Shown in pieces: positions 7,406 to 16,574 of a stretch of 64,000 nt of DNA. The stretch is from JAUVKT01 sp942491535. Lineage in GTDB: Bacteria > Bacteroidota > Bacteroidia > Bacteroidales > VadinHA17. The stretch lies in the NCBI GenBank assembly GCA_942491535.1, contig CALOBV010000020.1:62001-126000 (forward strand), given 5' to 3'. Position 1 is the first letter of the stretch. Each line of letters starts with the position of its first letter. Below the pieces are notes generated by a model. The model did no database searches and was not told the DNA's origin. It was given only the letters and a program-made list of their open reading frames with translations. The position numbers were made by a program, and so were the translations under genes.

Positions 7406-7831
7406 ATGAAAATACTAATCCTTTGTACCGGTAACAGTTGCCGTAGCCAGATGGCTCAGGGCTTCCTGAGGTCTTTCGATAAGCGCCTGGATGTTTATTC
7501 GGCCGGAACAGAAGCTTCCGGTAAATTAAACAGCACTGCTGTTAGGGTGATGAAAGAAATTAACATAGACATCAGTCATCATACTTCCGAGTCGGTCGAA
7601 AAATATCTTGACAATGAGTGGGATTATGTTATTACGGTATGCGGGGGAGCGAACGAAAATTGCCCTGTATTTACCGGCAGGGTTAAGAAAAGGCTGCATA
7701 TTGGCTTTGACGATCCTTCGTTTTCAACCGGGACACCTGAATTTATAAGGAGCGAATACCTGAGGGTAAGGAATGAGATAGGACAAAAATTTGGTGATCT
7801 ATATCACAAAGAAATCAGGCCGAAAATATAA
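7406..7831 (+). CDS. arsC: Thioredoxin-coupled arsenate reductase (LMW-PTP fold)
   Basis: 141 residues. The P-loop CTGNSCRS at residues 7-14 gives the Cx5R motif, with Cys7 as nucleophile, and the redox pair is Cys79 and Cys86 in VCGGANENCP, the spacing of the Staphylococcus-type ArsC that is recycled by thioredoxin. The GFDDPS motif supplies the general-acid Asp. It reduces arsenate to arsenite. Its start lies just after the long octamer array, so it may be expressed apart from the arsR-arsP run. No dedicated inorganic arsenite pump (ArsB/Acr3) is visible in the window. Confidence 0.92.
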   Translation: MKILILCTGNSCRSQMAQGFLRSFDKRLDVYSAGTEASGKLNSTAVRVMKEINIDISHHTSESVEKYLDNEWDYVITVCGGANENCPVFTGRVKKRLHIGFDDPSFSTGTPEFIRSEYLRVRNEIGQKFGDLYHKEIRPKI

Positions 7832-7880
7832 ACTGTCAATCAATATATTAACTATATTCCATGTCTAAAATTATTAAGGC

Positions 7881-8455
7881 ATGTGGAAAACCATTTTACT
7901 TCTCTTACTAACAATTATCGTGCTCCCTATTCTTGCGATACGTTTTGACGATCCCTTATCCCTTTTTCAAAAAGAAATACTGAACGACCTAGTTATGGTA
8001 TACCTGGCTGCTTCTATAGGCTGCTTTATATTAAGCTCTCTGAGTAAGAACTACAGCCAGGTAGACAAGTTATGGAGTCTTATCCCACTTGCATATGTCT
8101 GGATTATAGCCGGCAGATCGGGTTATGAGCCCAGGATTGTATTAATGGCCATTCTTGTTACGGCGTGGGGTTTTCATTAACATATAATTCTCCCGGAGGG
8201 ATCTACGGTCGGACGGAGAAGATCAGGTGGGCTGTATTAAAAACACCTCAACCTGGACAAGAGGGGATACCACTTTCTCTCTACCAGATGGGGCTTATAC
8301 TATTAATCACCCTGCCTGCTTTAAGAAGTATCAATGGTCGTCCCCTGTCGTATTTTGATTACGCCATTGCCTCTCTTATGCTGCTACTAATTATTATTGA
8401 GGCTGTTGCCGATCAGCAACAATGGGATTGTCATAGGAAAAAAGATATTTTATAA
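7881..8455 (+). pseudogene. Broken DUF1295 (steroid 5-alpha-reductase-like) membrane protein gene
   Basis: Two frames join to give one protein. Bases 7881-8180 encode 99 residues of a DUF1295 N-terminus (QVDKLWSLIPLAYVW, then MAILVTAWGF). At about 8165-8180 the homology shifts to another frame (8165-8455), which continues LTYN, lacks part of the usual middle, and resumes with ISLYQ-like residues, TLPAL and IIIEAVADQQQW before stopping. Intact members are about 250-270 residues and continue with the conserved C-terminal reductase-like segment, which is absent here. One frameshift, an internal loss and a truncated end make it non-functional. Confidence 0.75.
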
Positions 8456-8472
8456 ATTATATTTAGAAAAAA

Positions 8473-10011
8473 TTAAACCCTCTTTATAGTGACGCAGGTT
8501 TTTGAGATTACATTGTCCTCTTCCGTGAAGTGGGTTGGTTGTTGGGTGTTTTGGGTCAATAGGGGTATTATTCTCTTTCTCAGGATATCAAAGGCTGTCA
8601 TATAACCACTGAAGATTGCACCTGAAAATCCGCCGCCGAACTTACCCCAGGCAGAGGCAACATATATGTTCTCAGGTAGCTTACCGAGGTAAGAAACCGG
8701 CTTTGAGGGATTCTGGGCAAAACCATAAACTGCTCCTTCCGGATTCATTGTATATCTTTTTACCGTACGGGAGGTGCCTACCTCAACATATTCTATGGCA
8801 TTAGCAAAGCCAGGGATAATTTCATCCAGTCTTTTTGTAAAAATATCGGCCACCTTATTTTTTCGTTTTGTATATTCCTCCTTATCAAGTTTATCCCAGT
8901 CGTCTAGATAATCGATGCAACAAACAGCACCTACGCTTTTGCCTTCGGGGGCAAGGCCCGAATCAACCTGGCTATAGTCAACAAAGGTGAAGCTCCTGGT
9001 CTCAAATCCACTATGATTATTTGCCAATATATCGGACTGTGACTTAACGCTTTCGTCGTATACAAATATTGAATAGTTCTTATTACCCACTCTCTTAAGC
9101 GATTTCTTAAATCCATAATATACCGTGAGCAATGAAGCTCCTATATTTATGTCTTTTATTTCTTTTTCGAGTGCTGTGGCCGACCCCTCGGGCAGAAGAT
9201 TGGAAACAAGTTGCGGGAGGGATGAGTTTACAACAATATTTTGTGCGCTGGCAATTTCCTTACCTATAGGGCCCCTGTCCCTGCCACAATATTTTACTTC
9301 AATACTGCCGTCTTTGTTAAAACTCATTGCTTCGGCAAGAGTATTTAGCAACACCACACCCTTATTGGCTTCAATAATATCAACCAGGGCATCAGACAGG
9401 AGCTGTGACCCTCCTTTAATATAATTTGCCCTCCCATTATAATAGCTCCCCTGGGCGGTGATATAGTAATAATATGATAGCGAATAGGGGTCGTCATGAA
9501 AATAACCCAGGTTACCAAGAAGCACAAGCTTAAGTGTTTGACTTGATATTATTTCGTCGAGCCATTCTCCAACGTTTTTATCGGCCGGAGCATCTTTTGC
9601 TCCAATAATTTTTCTGGCATTTAATACACTCTCAAAATACTGCCTAATACCTTTTTCTTCTTCGGGAAAATGTTTTAAAAGCTCCTCTATTGCCTGGGTT
9701 GGGTCGTGTGGTATTACTATACTCAGGTCACCCTGAACAAAACGGTAAAACTCCGGTACCGGAAGAAATTCTAGCTTATCGAACAGGCCAAGGTCATTAA
9801 ATATTTTTGTTTTCAGATCACGGGGGTGAAGTCCGTCCATTTCGTGGAGTCCAACTTCCATAATATAATCTTTCCTCTTAAAGGTTGATGCACAGCCCCC
9901 CGGCCTGTCGTGTTGCTCCAGCAGTAAGACTTTTTTTCCTTCTTTCGCAAGCTTGGCTCCCGCGGTCAGACCACCAAGACCTCCTCCAATAACTATAATA
10001 TCATATTTCAT
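8473..10011 (-). CDS. FAD-dependent oxidoreductase, CrtI/RetSat-type (phytoene desaturase superfamily)
   Basis: 512 residues. The N-terminal Rossmann motif IIVIGGGLGGLTAGAKLAKEG binds the FAD ADP moiety, with the following acidic residue in LLLEQHDRPGG; the C-terminus has the FAD-contacting YVASAWGKFGGGFSGAIFSG. Length and motif spacing are those of carotenoid desaturase/isomerase and retinol saturase relatives. It is the last gene of a three-gene - strand set (acyl-CoA synthetase, GNAT-like protein, this enzyme) with gaps of 14 bp or less, so a lipid or polyene-like acyl substrate is a reasonable inference. No carotenoid pathway genes are nearby. Confidence 0.8.
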   Translation of the reverse strand: MKYDIIVIGGGLGGLTAGAKLAKEGKKVLLLEQHDRPGGCASTFKRKDYIMEVGLHEMDGLHPRDLKTKIFNDLGLFDKLEFLPVPEFYRFVQGDLSIVIPHDPTQAIEELLKHFPEEEKGIRQYFESVLNARKIIGAKDAPADKNVGEWLDEIISSQTLKLVLLGNLGYFHDDPYSLSYYYYITAQGSYYNGRANYIKGGSQLLSDALVDIIEANKGVVLLNTLAEAMSFNKDGSIEVKYCGRDRGPIGKEIASAQNIVVNSSLPQLVSNLLPEGSATALEKEIKDINIGASLLTVYYGFKKSLKRVGNKNYSIFVYDESVKSQSDILANNHSGFETRSFTFVDYSQVDSGLAPEGKSVGAVCCIDYLDDWDKLDKEEYTKRKNKVADIFTKRLDEIIPGFANAIEYVEVGTSRTVKRYTMNPEGAVYGFAQNPSKPVSYLGKLPENIYVASAWGKFGGGFSGAIFSGYMTAFDILRKRIIPLLTQNTQQPTHFTEEDNVISKTCVTIKRV

Positions 10012-10025
10012 AATACTTTCGGGTT

Positions 10026-11192
10026 TTAGTCTTCAGGAATAGGATATCTTTTATATTTCTTGTTCCTATCAAAGAGGTATCTGTATGTTATATAATTTTT
10101 AACCGGCTCTCCACCTATATGAAGCCACATCTTACGCATCTTTGGGTTAAAATCACCCACCCATGAAAATTCTATTTCCTTATAATGAGGCATGCTTTGC
10201 ATTGAGTTATATACATTCAGGGCCAGCCCTGAATCAACCCCAAGGTTCTGAAATTTCGGAATAACACCCATAAGTACGCCTCGGGCCCGGGTAATTGTCT
10301 TTTTTTTCTTAAGATATAAAAACTTGATCATAGCCGGAAACGACAGTTTACCATCAAGATGTTTTAAGATCATATTTACATCGGGCCACATCAGGTATAT
10401 GGCTATAGGCTTCCCTTTGTTATAGGCCAGCCATATAAACTCAGGCTCCAGGATCATTTTCATTTTTTTGATTGTCTTTTTTACATAAGGAGCCTTCATG
10501 GGCTTAAAATTCTCCTGGAAAGATGCCCATGCTTCATTATACACATCAACAAAATCGTCTACAAACTGATCTATTTTATTCCACTCAATATGCCTGAATT
10601 CATATTCCGGTTTCCTAAGGATCCACTCTGCTATTTTCCTGAACCTTTCAGGCAGGGGCCTGTCCAGGTCCAGGTGAAAACCCTCGGCCTTATAATAAGT
10701 TTTAAACCCATAATCCTCATACAGTTTCTGATAATAAGGTGGATTATAGGCAATCTCGTATGCCGGATGGGTAAATCCTCCTACAAGCAGTCCCCAGTAT
10801 TTATCCCTTTCCCCAAAATTTATTGGTCCGTCCATTGCCTCCATCCCTTCTTCTTTAAGCCAGTCGCGTGCTGTATCAAATAGAAGGAAGGCGGCTTCCT
10901 TGTTGTCTACACATTCAAAAAAACCCATTCCTCCTGTTGGCTGATCCTGTTTCTCGGAGGTCTTATAATCGATAAAGGCGGCAATTCTTCCAAGCATATT
11001 TTTCTGCCTGTCGAAAAGGATCCACCTCTTTGCTTTGCCATGACTGAAGAACACATTCGTGTCGGGATTAAAAATCGATTCAATCTCTTTATCAAGCGGC
11101 CTTACCCAGTTTTTGTCGTTCTTATAAACCTCCTTTGCCACAAGGAGAAACTGTTTTCTTTCTCTTTTTGTAGATACTTCCTTTAACAACAT
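10026..11192 (-). CDS. Conserved GNAT-like protein of unknown function
   Basis: 388 residues from ATG 11192; a TTG two codons earlier is possible. The sequence has an N-terminal half with FFSHGKAKRW and LGRIAAFIDY strands followed by FFECVDNKEAAFLLFDTARDWLKEEGMEA, which is GNAT-like (beta strand, acceptor helix), and a C-terminal half with a second acyltransferase-like segment ending in the VPIYRYLFDRNKKYKRY-type tail. Such proteins are common in Bacteroidota and usually left as hypothetical. It lies between the acyl-CoA synthetase (8 bp away) and the CrtI-like oxidoreductase (14 bp), hinting at acyl transfer in the same pathway. Confidence 0.6.
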   Translation of the reverse strand: MLLKEVSTKRERKQFLLVAKEVYKNDKNWVRPLDKEIESIFNPDTNVFFSHGKAKRWILFDRQKNMLGRIAAFIDYKTSEKQDQPTGGMGFFECVDNKEAAFLLFDTARDWLKEEGMEAMDGPINFGERDKYWGLLVGGFTHPAYEIAYNPPYYQKLYEDYGFKTYYKAEGFHLDLDRPLPERFRKIAEWILRKPEYEFRHIEWNKIDQFVDDFVDVYNEAWASFQENFKPMKAPYVKKTIKKMKMILEPEFIWLAYNKGKPIAIYLMWPDVNMILKHLDGKLSFPAMIKFLYLKKKKTITRARGVLMGVIPKFQNLGVDSGLALNVYNSMQSMPHYKEIEFSWVGDFNPKMRKMWLHIGGEPVKNYITYRYLFDRNKKYKRYPIPED

Positions 11193-11200
11193 TTGCAATA

Positions 11201-12976
11201 TTATTTTCTATAGACAGACTCGATCAGTTTCTGATACTTTTGTTCGACAGATTTACGTTTTAATTTCAGGCTTGCAGAAAGCTCCCCTGTAGCCGGCGAC
11301 CACTCGTCTGAGACAATCTGGGTTTTCATTATCCTTTCATGCTCGGCCATTGACTTATTGATCCTTTTTACCTCATCGCCAATAGCCCTTACAATTTCCT
11401 TATTTTGTACCAGGCTCTCTCCCTCCCTGCTGTCGGTAATTCCGTGTTCCCGGATAAAACTCCTGAGATATGTAAGGTCGGGTACCAGTAAAGCACTTGC
11501 GAATTTCTGATGTTCGCCAAATACCATTGCCTGGTCGATAAACACAGATTCCTTAAGCCTGTTTTCGATAACCTGGGGAGCAATAAACTTACCACTTGAT
11601 AGCTTGAATATTTCCTTCTTTCTGTCGGTTACCATCAAAAACTTATCTTCCTCCAACCTTCCAACATCTCCTGTTTTAAACCATCCCTCATCATCAAAGG
11701 CCTCGCGGGTAAGCTTATCGTCTTTATAATAGCCCATCATAACATTATGTCCGCGACAAAGTATCTCTCCGTCATCTGCTATCTTTAGTTCCACACCATC
11801 GATTAGCGCACCGACAGAGCCAAGCATGCAAAGATCTTTATGCTGCCTGTTAATTGTTATAATTGGTGATGTTTCAGTAAGGCCATACATATTGAGAATT
11901 TTAAGTCCGGATGCCCAGAAAACTCTCTCAAGCCGGGGCTGCAGGCTTGCTCCGCCGCAACCCACAATACGTGCCTGGCCACCCAGTGCCTCTCTCCATT
12001 TGCTGAATATCAACTTATCTGCTATTCTTAGCTTGAAGTAATACCATTTGCTATTTATTCCAAAGGGCTGATATTTTAATCCAAGGCTTACGGCCCAGAA
12101 AAACATTTTCTTTTTAAAGCCCTTAAGCGCTCTTCCCTTGGCAAGAACATTATCGTAAATCTTTTCCAGAATTCTTGGAACAGCATCAAAGCCGGTAGCT
12201 TTAATTTCTTTCAGGTTTAATGCGATTGTCCCCATATTTTCAGCATAATAAATTGATGCTCCGGAATATTGTGTCTGGTAATTACCCAGCCTTCCTCCAA
12301 CATGACAGAGGGGAAGAATGCTTAGAAAACGATCATCGGGAGTAAGACCAAAAACTTCTGAGGCTGCAAGGAAATTCTGAACCAGGTTTTTGTGGCTAAG
12401 CATCACCCCTTTTGCCACACCTGTTGTTCCTGATGTATAAATTATTGAGGCAAGGTCTTCGGCCGAGATTCCCGATTTTCGGTTTTCGGCCTCTTTCTTT
12501 ATTTCTTCGCCTGAGTCTTTGCCAAGATGCACAATATCCAGCCAGTTTTTAACATTCTCTACCTCATCGAATGAATAAAAAAGCGTTGTTGCTTTAATCT
12601 GCTCGCAAAGAGGTTTTAGTCTTTCGCTAAATCTCTTATCCGACACCACTACCATCTTTGCATCAGAGTGGTCAAAGATATAGCGATACTCCTCGTCGGT
12701 AAGAGAAGTATAAATCGGTACATGTACCAGTCCGGCCATAGCCATACCCATATCCATGAAATTCCACTCCGGTCGATTATTTGTGATGCTTATAATTTTA
12801 TCGCCCTTCTTAAGACCAAGGCTTATAAGTCCATAACATACCTGGTGTGATATTTCGTCATATTCTGAACCGGTATAGTGAATCCATTCACCCTTGCTTT
12901 TTGCTGAAAAAGCATAATTATCAGGAAACTGCTTACGAAATCGATCAAGCAGGTCAAAAGTTCTTGTTGGTAACAT
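11201..12976 (-). CDS. Long-chain fatty acid-CoA ligase (AMP-forming)
   Basis: 591 residues, the usual length for bacterial FadD15-like synthetases. The AMP-binding P-loop is IIYTSGTTGVAKGVMLSH at about residues 186-203; the adenine motif is NMYGLTETSP; the hinge region has WFKTGDVGRLEEDKFLMVTDRKKE, and a C-terminal Lys lies in the segment after it. It activates fatty acids to acyl-CoA through acyl-adenylate. It is the first gene of a - strand operon with a GNAT-like protein and a CrtI-like oxidoreductase, so its product probably feeds those steps. Confidence 0.9.
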   Translation of the reverse strand: MLPTRTFDLLDRFRKQFPDNYAFSAKSKGEWIHYTGSEYDEISHQVCYGLISLGLKKGDKIISITNNRPEWNFMDMGMAMAGLVHVPIYTSLTDEEYRYIFDHSDAKMVVVSDKRFSERLKPLCEQIKATTLFYSFDEVENVKNWLDIVHLGKDSGEEIKKEAENRKSGISAEDLASIIYTSGTTGVAKGVMLSHKNLVQNFLAASEVFGLTPDDRFLSILPLCHVGGRLGNYQTQYSGASIYYAENMGTIALNLKEIKATGFDAVPRILEKIYDNVLAKGRALKGFKKKMFFWAVSLGLKYQPFGINSKWYYFKLRIADKLIFSKWREALGGQARIVGCGGASLQPRLERVFWASGLKILNMYGLTETSPIITINRQHKDLCMLGSVGALIDGVELKIADDGEILCRGHNVMMGYYKDDKLTREAFDDEGWFKTGDVGRLEEDKFLMVTDRKKEIFKLSSGKFIAPQVIENRLKESVFIDQAMVFGEHQKFASALLVPDLTYLRSFIREHGITDSREGESLVQNKEIVRAIGDEVKRINKSMAEHERIMKTQIVSDEWSPATGELSASLKLKRKSVEQKYQKLIESVYRK

Positions 12977-13006
12977 ATCCTGTATGGTTGGTACGCTGCA
13001 ATATAA

Positions 13007-13486
13007 CTATTCTCTTACAAACTGGCCACTTGAATGATCACTAATAATAAGCCATTTGCCGTCAATTTTCTGCCACACGAGGGTAAAGTAGCCTTCAACG
13101 TCTTCCATTGAACGAGAAAGATAAAAACGACCAATCATCAGGGCTGTTCTGTTGTCAATCTGGTAAAGATCTTTGATTGTAAACTTAAGCATACCCATGA
13201 TTTCACTATCGGGATATCCTTTTTTATATCTTTCAAGGGTTTCCTTATATCCGTATGTTGGCCCCTGTACCCCTGTAAAAACCAGTTTCTCAGATTTCCA
13301 GTACCCCTCCATAAAGCCATCAAGGTCGCCGTTATTCCAGGCATCCTGTGTTTCATATAAAGTATTTGTTATTTCTTTTTGGTCGGCTTTAGACAAATTA
13401 AAAACACTTTCTTTCTTCTTTTCGGAGTCGTTGCATGACGTTAAGACAAGCAATAAGGAGGCTGCTATTAATACCCTGGTATTCAT
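13007..13486 (-). CDS. SnoaL-like (NTF2 superfamily) lipoprotein
   Basis: 159 residues. A lipoprotein signal ends LVLTSC (Cys18). The remainder has the DUF4440/SnoaL-3 pattern: an amphipathic helix with TLYETQDAWNNGDLDGFMEGYW, then strands YGYKETLERYKKGYP and a terminal VWQKIDGKWLIISDHSS. These cone-shaped folds bind small molecules or act as enzymes; no catalytic residues can be assigned. It lies 30 bp upstream of the acyl-CoA synthetase on the same strand and may be co-transcribed. Confidence 0.75.
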   Translation of the reverse strand: MNTRVLIAASLLLVLTSCNDSEKKKESVFNLSKADQKEITNTLYETQDAWNNGDLDGFMEGYWKSEKLVFTGVQGPTYGYKETLERYKKGYPDSEIMGMLKFTIKDLYQIDNRTALMIGRFYLSRSMEDVEGYFTLVWQKIDGKWLIISDHSSGQFVRE

Positions 13487-13512
13487 GGTGTTATGATTAT
13501 ATTATATGATTT

Positions 13513-14217
13513 CTATCCGTTCTTGCTAATCTTTCTCAGAAGATCGGTTTTTAAAATTTCTATTTTTTTCCCGTCAATCAATATTATTCCCTCTTCCCTG
13601 AAATGGGTAAGAGCCCTTGCTGTATTTTCTCTCGACATCCCTGCCAGCTCTGCCAGCTCCTGTCTTGAAAGAAGAACATCAAACTGACTTGCGCCAAATA
13701 TCTCTTCCGAGAGATAAATCAAAACATCTGCAAATCTCCCATACATTTTCTTATGTCCCTGGTTAATTAAGTGAAAATCTTTATGCAGGCTCTCCCTGCT
13801 TACATAGCTTAATACCTCCAGGGCAAACGAGCCTCTTTCTTTCAGGAAATTTTTAAATACCTTAATGTCTATATAACACACCTTCAAATCCTGAAGCGCG
13901 GTATAAGAATAGTGATTTATTTTAGAGCCAAATAATGATTGCAGTCCGAGATAGGATTGTTTCTTTATGATCTGCAGAATTTTTGACTTCTGCCCGGGTC
14001 CCTCAACATGTTCCTTTACAAAACCGGTCTTTAAATAAACAATATGTGAAGTGAGCGCGCCCGACTTTAAAATTGTTTCTCCTTTCCTGATAAATGTTTC
14101 ACGACTATTATCGTTCAGAATGTTTAGTTGGCCCTTATTCAGGACGGCGGCTGCACATGATTTTTCGTTACAAATAACACAGTTCTGGTTGTTCTCTTCA
14201 CCAATTATATCAGTCAT
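13513..14217 (-). CDS. Crp/Fnr-family transcriptional regulator
   Basis: 234 residues: a cyclic-nucleotide-binding-like beta-roll (residues about 25-140) and a C-terminal winged helix with LSRQELAELAGMSRENTARALTHFREEGII. The N-terminus has Cys13, Cys16 and Cys21 (NCVICNEKSCAAAVL), the spacing seen in Fnr-like iron-sulphur or redox sensors, and there may be a further Cys in the roll (VCYIDIK). The cAMP phosphate-binding Arg motif is not evident. Oxygen or redox sensing is inference. It lies 26 bp upstream of the SnoaL-like lipoprotein gene on the same strand. Confidence 0.85.
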   Translation of the reverse strand: MTDIIGEENNQNCVICNEKSCAAAVLNKGQLNILNDNSRETFIRKGETILKSGALTSHIVYLKTGFVKEHVEGPGQKSKILQIIKKQSYLGLQSLFGSKINHYSYTALQDLKVCYIDIKVFKNFLKERGSFALEVLSYVSRESLHKDFHLINQGHKKMYGRFADVLIYLSEEIFGASQFDVLLSRQELAELAGMSRENTARALTHFREEGIILIDGKKIEILKTDLLRKISKNG

Positions 14218-14347
14218 CTTTCTTTTTTGATATATTCATCTTATTACAAAAGTGATAATTCTTTTTTATAGTAAAGAATTTATTGCTGCCTGATTTATTT
14301 CTTCGTGCCGTCAGTCACGAAATAATCCTAATTTTATCACACTCTAT

Positions 14348-14800
14348 TTAAATGTTATTATTGAGGCCGTCCTCTTCTGCGGGTGGTTTTTCTTCCTGTT
14401 TATTTTGTTTTTGGAAAGACGAGGGAACAAAAGTAAAGTTCTTTACTCCGAATTTCCGCGCCAGCAGCTCCAATCCGATAAGAGAGAAGCCCCCGCCGGG
14501 AATAATTGATATTGTGGCAAATACCGAAAATCTCCCAAGATCTTTTAATTGCTCAATAGCTTCTTTTACCTCTTCCTCTCCTGGAGGATCTTTTCTATTC
14601 CTGAGGTTTAGCTTATGCGACAGCAGTCTGAAAAACGACCTGGCCATTTCCTCTGTCTCTCTTGCTTCCTGTCCGGCGCCACCAATAGCTTTATTTATTA
14701 GCTTCATGGTCTTTTCGGCGTATTTACGCGATTGTATTGCGCCGGCCATTCTGTTTTTATAATAGCGGTATTTTAGTTTATGTACCTGTCTTTGTAACAT
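14348..14800 (-). CDS. Hypothetical protein with a LETM1-like C-terminal segment
   Basis: 150 residues, rich in Lys, Arg and Glu. The first half is basic and helical (VHKLKYRYYKNRMAGAIQSRKYAEKTMKLI); the second has a hydrophobic helix FSVFATISIIPGGGFSLIGLELLARKFGVKNF, which recalls the single membrane segment of LETM1-domain proteins (FLILPFG-type), and ends in a Lys/Glu-rich tail. The likeness is weak and the function unknown. It stands alone with a 130-bp gap on one side and 34 bp to the thioredoxin-like gene on the other. Confidence 0.5.
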   Translation of the reverse strand: MLQRQVHKLKYRYYKNRMAGAIQSRKYAEKTMKLINKAIGGAGQEARETEEMARSFFRLLSHKLNLRNRKDPPGEEEVKEAIEQLKDLGRFSVFATISIIPGGGFSLIGLELLARKFGVKNFTFVPSSFQKQNKQEEKPPAEEDGLNNNI

Positions 14801-14834
14801 AATTTAGGGGCCAGGGTAATACGCTCAATCGGTA

Positions 14835-15416
14835 TTATACCAGATCACAGGCATCGGGTGGCATCCAATGTGCTTCTTTGCCATCCCATTTAACATTGCA
14901 GCCAATAGGGTTGCTTACAGGAAGGCTTATTTGCTTGCCTGATATTAATTCTTCAATAGCAGTTTTAAGATCAAAGATTGTTGATTGGCTGGCGTCTCTG
15001 GGATTATCAACGGCCCTGCCGGTATATACCAATGTTCTTGCCGTGTTAAAAAGATAGAAATGAGGTGTTCGTAAGGCCCCATATCTTTTAGCCACCTCCT
15101 GTGTGCTGTCGTATAAATATTTCCATGGAAATTTATGTTCTTCCATTCTCTTAATCATATGATCAAAATCGTCTTCCGGATATGTGTTTGGGCTATTTGA
15201 ATTAATTCCGACAAATACGACATCATCTTTTGCATAATAATTTGCCAGCTCCCTGGTGTTTTCATCGGAGCCAATTACATAGGGACAATGATTACAGGTA
15301 AAAAAGATCACCAGGTACTTATTGTTATCAAAATCGTTTAATGAGTATTCTTTGCCGTCTGTGGCTTTCAGTTTAAATGCAGGGGCCTTATCGCCAGGTT
15401 GAAGTGTAAATGACAT
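14835..15416 (-). CDS. Thioredoxin-family peroxiredoxin-like protein (AhpC/TSA-redoxin fold)
   Basis: 193 residues, no signal peptide. The redoxin domain starts PGDKAPAFKLKATDGKEYSLNDF, and the active-site region is FFTCNHCPYVIGSDENTREL with a CxxC-P motif (Cys40/Cys43) like that of the small Bacteroidota thioredoxin family proteins often annotated as alkyl hydroperoxide reductase-like. The C-terminus has an extra CNVKWDGKEAHW patch and Cys190. A redox role in the cytoplasm is the safe reading; peroxidase or disulfide exchange activity cannot be told apart. Confidence 0.8.
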   Translation of the reverse strand: MSFTLQPGDKAPAFKLKATDGKEYSLNDFDNNKYLVIFFTCNHCPYVIGSDENTRELANYYAKDDVVFVGINSNSPNTYPEDDFDHMIKRMEEHKFPWKYLYDSTQEVAKRYGALRTPHFYLFNTARTLVYTGRAVDNPRDASQSTIFDLKTAIEELISGKQISLPVSNPIGCNVKWDGKEAHWMPPDACDLV

Positions 15417-15496
15417 ATCTAAATGTTTTTATCGTGAAACAAGTTACTAAGAATATTTGTTTACAAGATATCTTAATCATTGTCATATTTTAAATT

Positions 15497-16075
15497 ATGC
15501 AGAGCGACCCTTTTGAATTCTTTAATCTTTGGTATCTCCCGGTTATTTCATCGGGCAGGGAAAACTCAAATGCAGTAGTCTTGTCGACCTCGTCGAGAAC
15601 CGGACGGGTTTCTTCACGGGTGATTCTATTAAAACACTACGACGCTGAAGGCTTTGTCTTTTTTACAAACTACAATAGCACCAAGGGGTCTCAGCTTGAA
15701 GAAAATCACGCTGCCTCCCTCCTTTTTTACTGGCCGGATAGTGCACGACAGATAAGAATTGAGGGTGTGACAGAAAAGACAAGCATGGCAGAGTCGGAGG
15801 ATTATTTCAATTCACGAAATCATGGTCACAAAATAAATGCTATTGTCAGCGAACAAAGCAGGCCAATAAAAAACATTGCCCGGTTTCAGCAAAAACTGGC
15901 TTCTGCCCATGAATATTATAAAGACCGTAGCCCCGAAAGACCTGCTCACTGGGGTGGCTTCAGGCTTATACCAGACAGGTTTGAATTCTGGGAAGAAGGA
16001 AAAAACAGGTTTCATACGAGGCAGGAGTTTCTATATGAAGGTGAAGAATGGATTAGCAGGGTACTTTATCCATAA
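15497..16075 (+). CDS. pdxH: Pyridoxine/pyridoxamine 5'-phosphate oxidase
   Basis: 192 residues, starting DPFEFFNLWYL, so the N-terminal 20-25 residues usual in PdxH are missing; ATG 15497 is the only good start. FMN- and PLP-binding motifs are present: VVLSTSSRTGRVSSRVILLKHYDAEGFVFFTNY, GSQLEENHAASLLFYWPDSARQIRIEG and the C-terminal RLIPDRFEFWEEGKNRFHTR with terminal VLYP. It makes pyridoxal 5'-phosphate for the last salvage and de novo step. It is transcribed away from the redoxin gene. Confidence 0.88.
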   Translation: MQSDPFEFFNLWYLPVISSGRENSNAVVLSTSSRTGRVSSRVILLKHYDAEGFVFFTNYNSTKGSQLEENHAASLLFYWPDSARQIRIEGVTEKTSMAESEDYFNSRNHGHKINAIVSEQSRPIKNIARFQQKLASAHEYYKDRSPERPAHWGGFRLIPDRFEFWEEGKNRFHTRQEFLYEGEEWISRVLYP

Positions 16076-16084
16076 AAGGAAGCC

Positions 16085-16504
16085 TCAGCCTGCTTGCTTT
16101 CTTCTTTTTATCATTTGTCTGAAGAAATGAATCGCTCCCAAAAAAAGACCTAATCCTATAGCAATATCAATAGTGCCCATGTACTCTCGGGGAATGCCCG
16201 TTTTCCTGGCCAGGATTCCCGCTGACATCATAACAACAATAAGTATATAAGTAGGAGCGGTATACAGGCGATACAGTGGCTCTCGCTCTCTCATTTTGCT
16301 AATTCTCGTAATATTGCGGTCTGCCATTTTTTTAAAAACCAGGCAGTACTTAATAAATGCTAGTGCAAGTCCGGACGAAATAAAAATATACAGGTATTGA
16401 CCCTCGTATTCTGTTAACCACACCCTGGCAAAGTTCATAAGCATTAATCCTACTGCCATCCACAGTAAGCCTGCTATCAAAAAAATATTTCTTTTCTGTA
16501 CCAC
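16085..16504 (-). CDS. Four-helix membrane protein of unknown function
   Basis: 139 residues with four hydrophobic segments (about residues 6-26, 38-58, 85-105 and 112-130) and a very basic cytoplasmic loop FKKMADRNITRISKMRERE. The start is GTG at 16504; upstream codons in frame are not obviously better, so the N-terminus is uncertain. I do not recognise a named family. It is convergent with pdxH (9-bp gap). Confidence 0.6.
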   Translation of the reverse strand: MVQKRNIFLIAGLLWMAVGLMLMNFARVWLTEYEGQYLYIFISSGLALAFIKYCLVFKKMADRNITRISKMREREPLYRLYTAPTYILIVVMMSAGILARKTGIPREYMGTIDIAIGLGLFLGAIHFFRQMIKRRKQAG

Positions 16505-16574
16505 CGGGTAATATGATTAATAAATAAAAAAGAGGGTACCTCATCGATACCCTCTCAAATATATGATTCTTTGC

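Noticed and set aside
9125..9424. Opposite-strand frame in the CrtI-like gene
   Set aside because: No conserved motif; frame is a shadow of the long - strand gene.
14108..14125. Half parS-like sequence TGTTTCACG in the Crp/Fnr gene
   Set aside because: Only one half matches; the second arm is absent.
16350..16544. Second - strand frame overlapping the membrane protein gene at 16085
   Set aside because: Overlaps the more protein-like four-helix frame in another phase and has no family signs.
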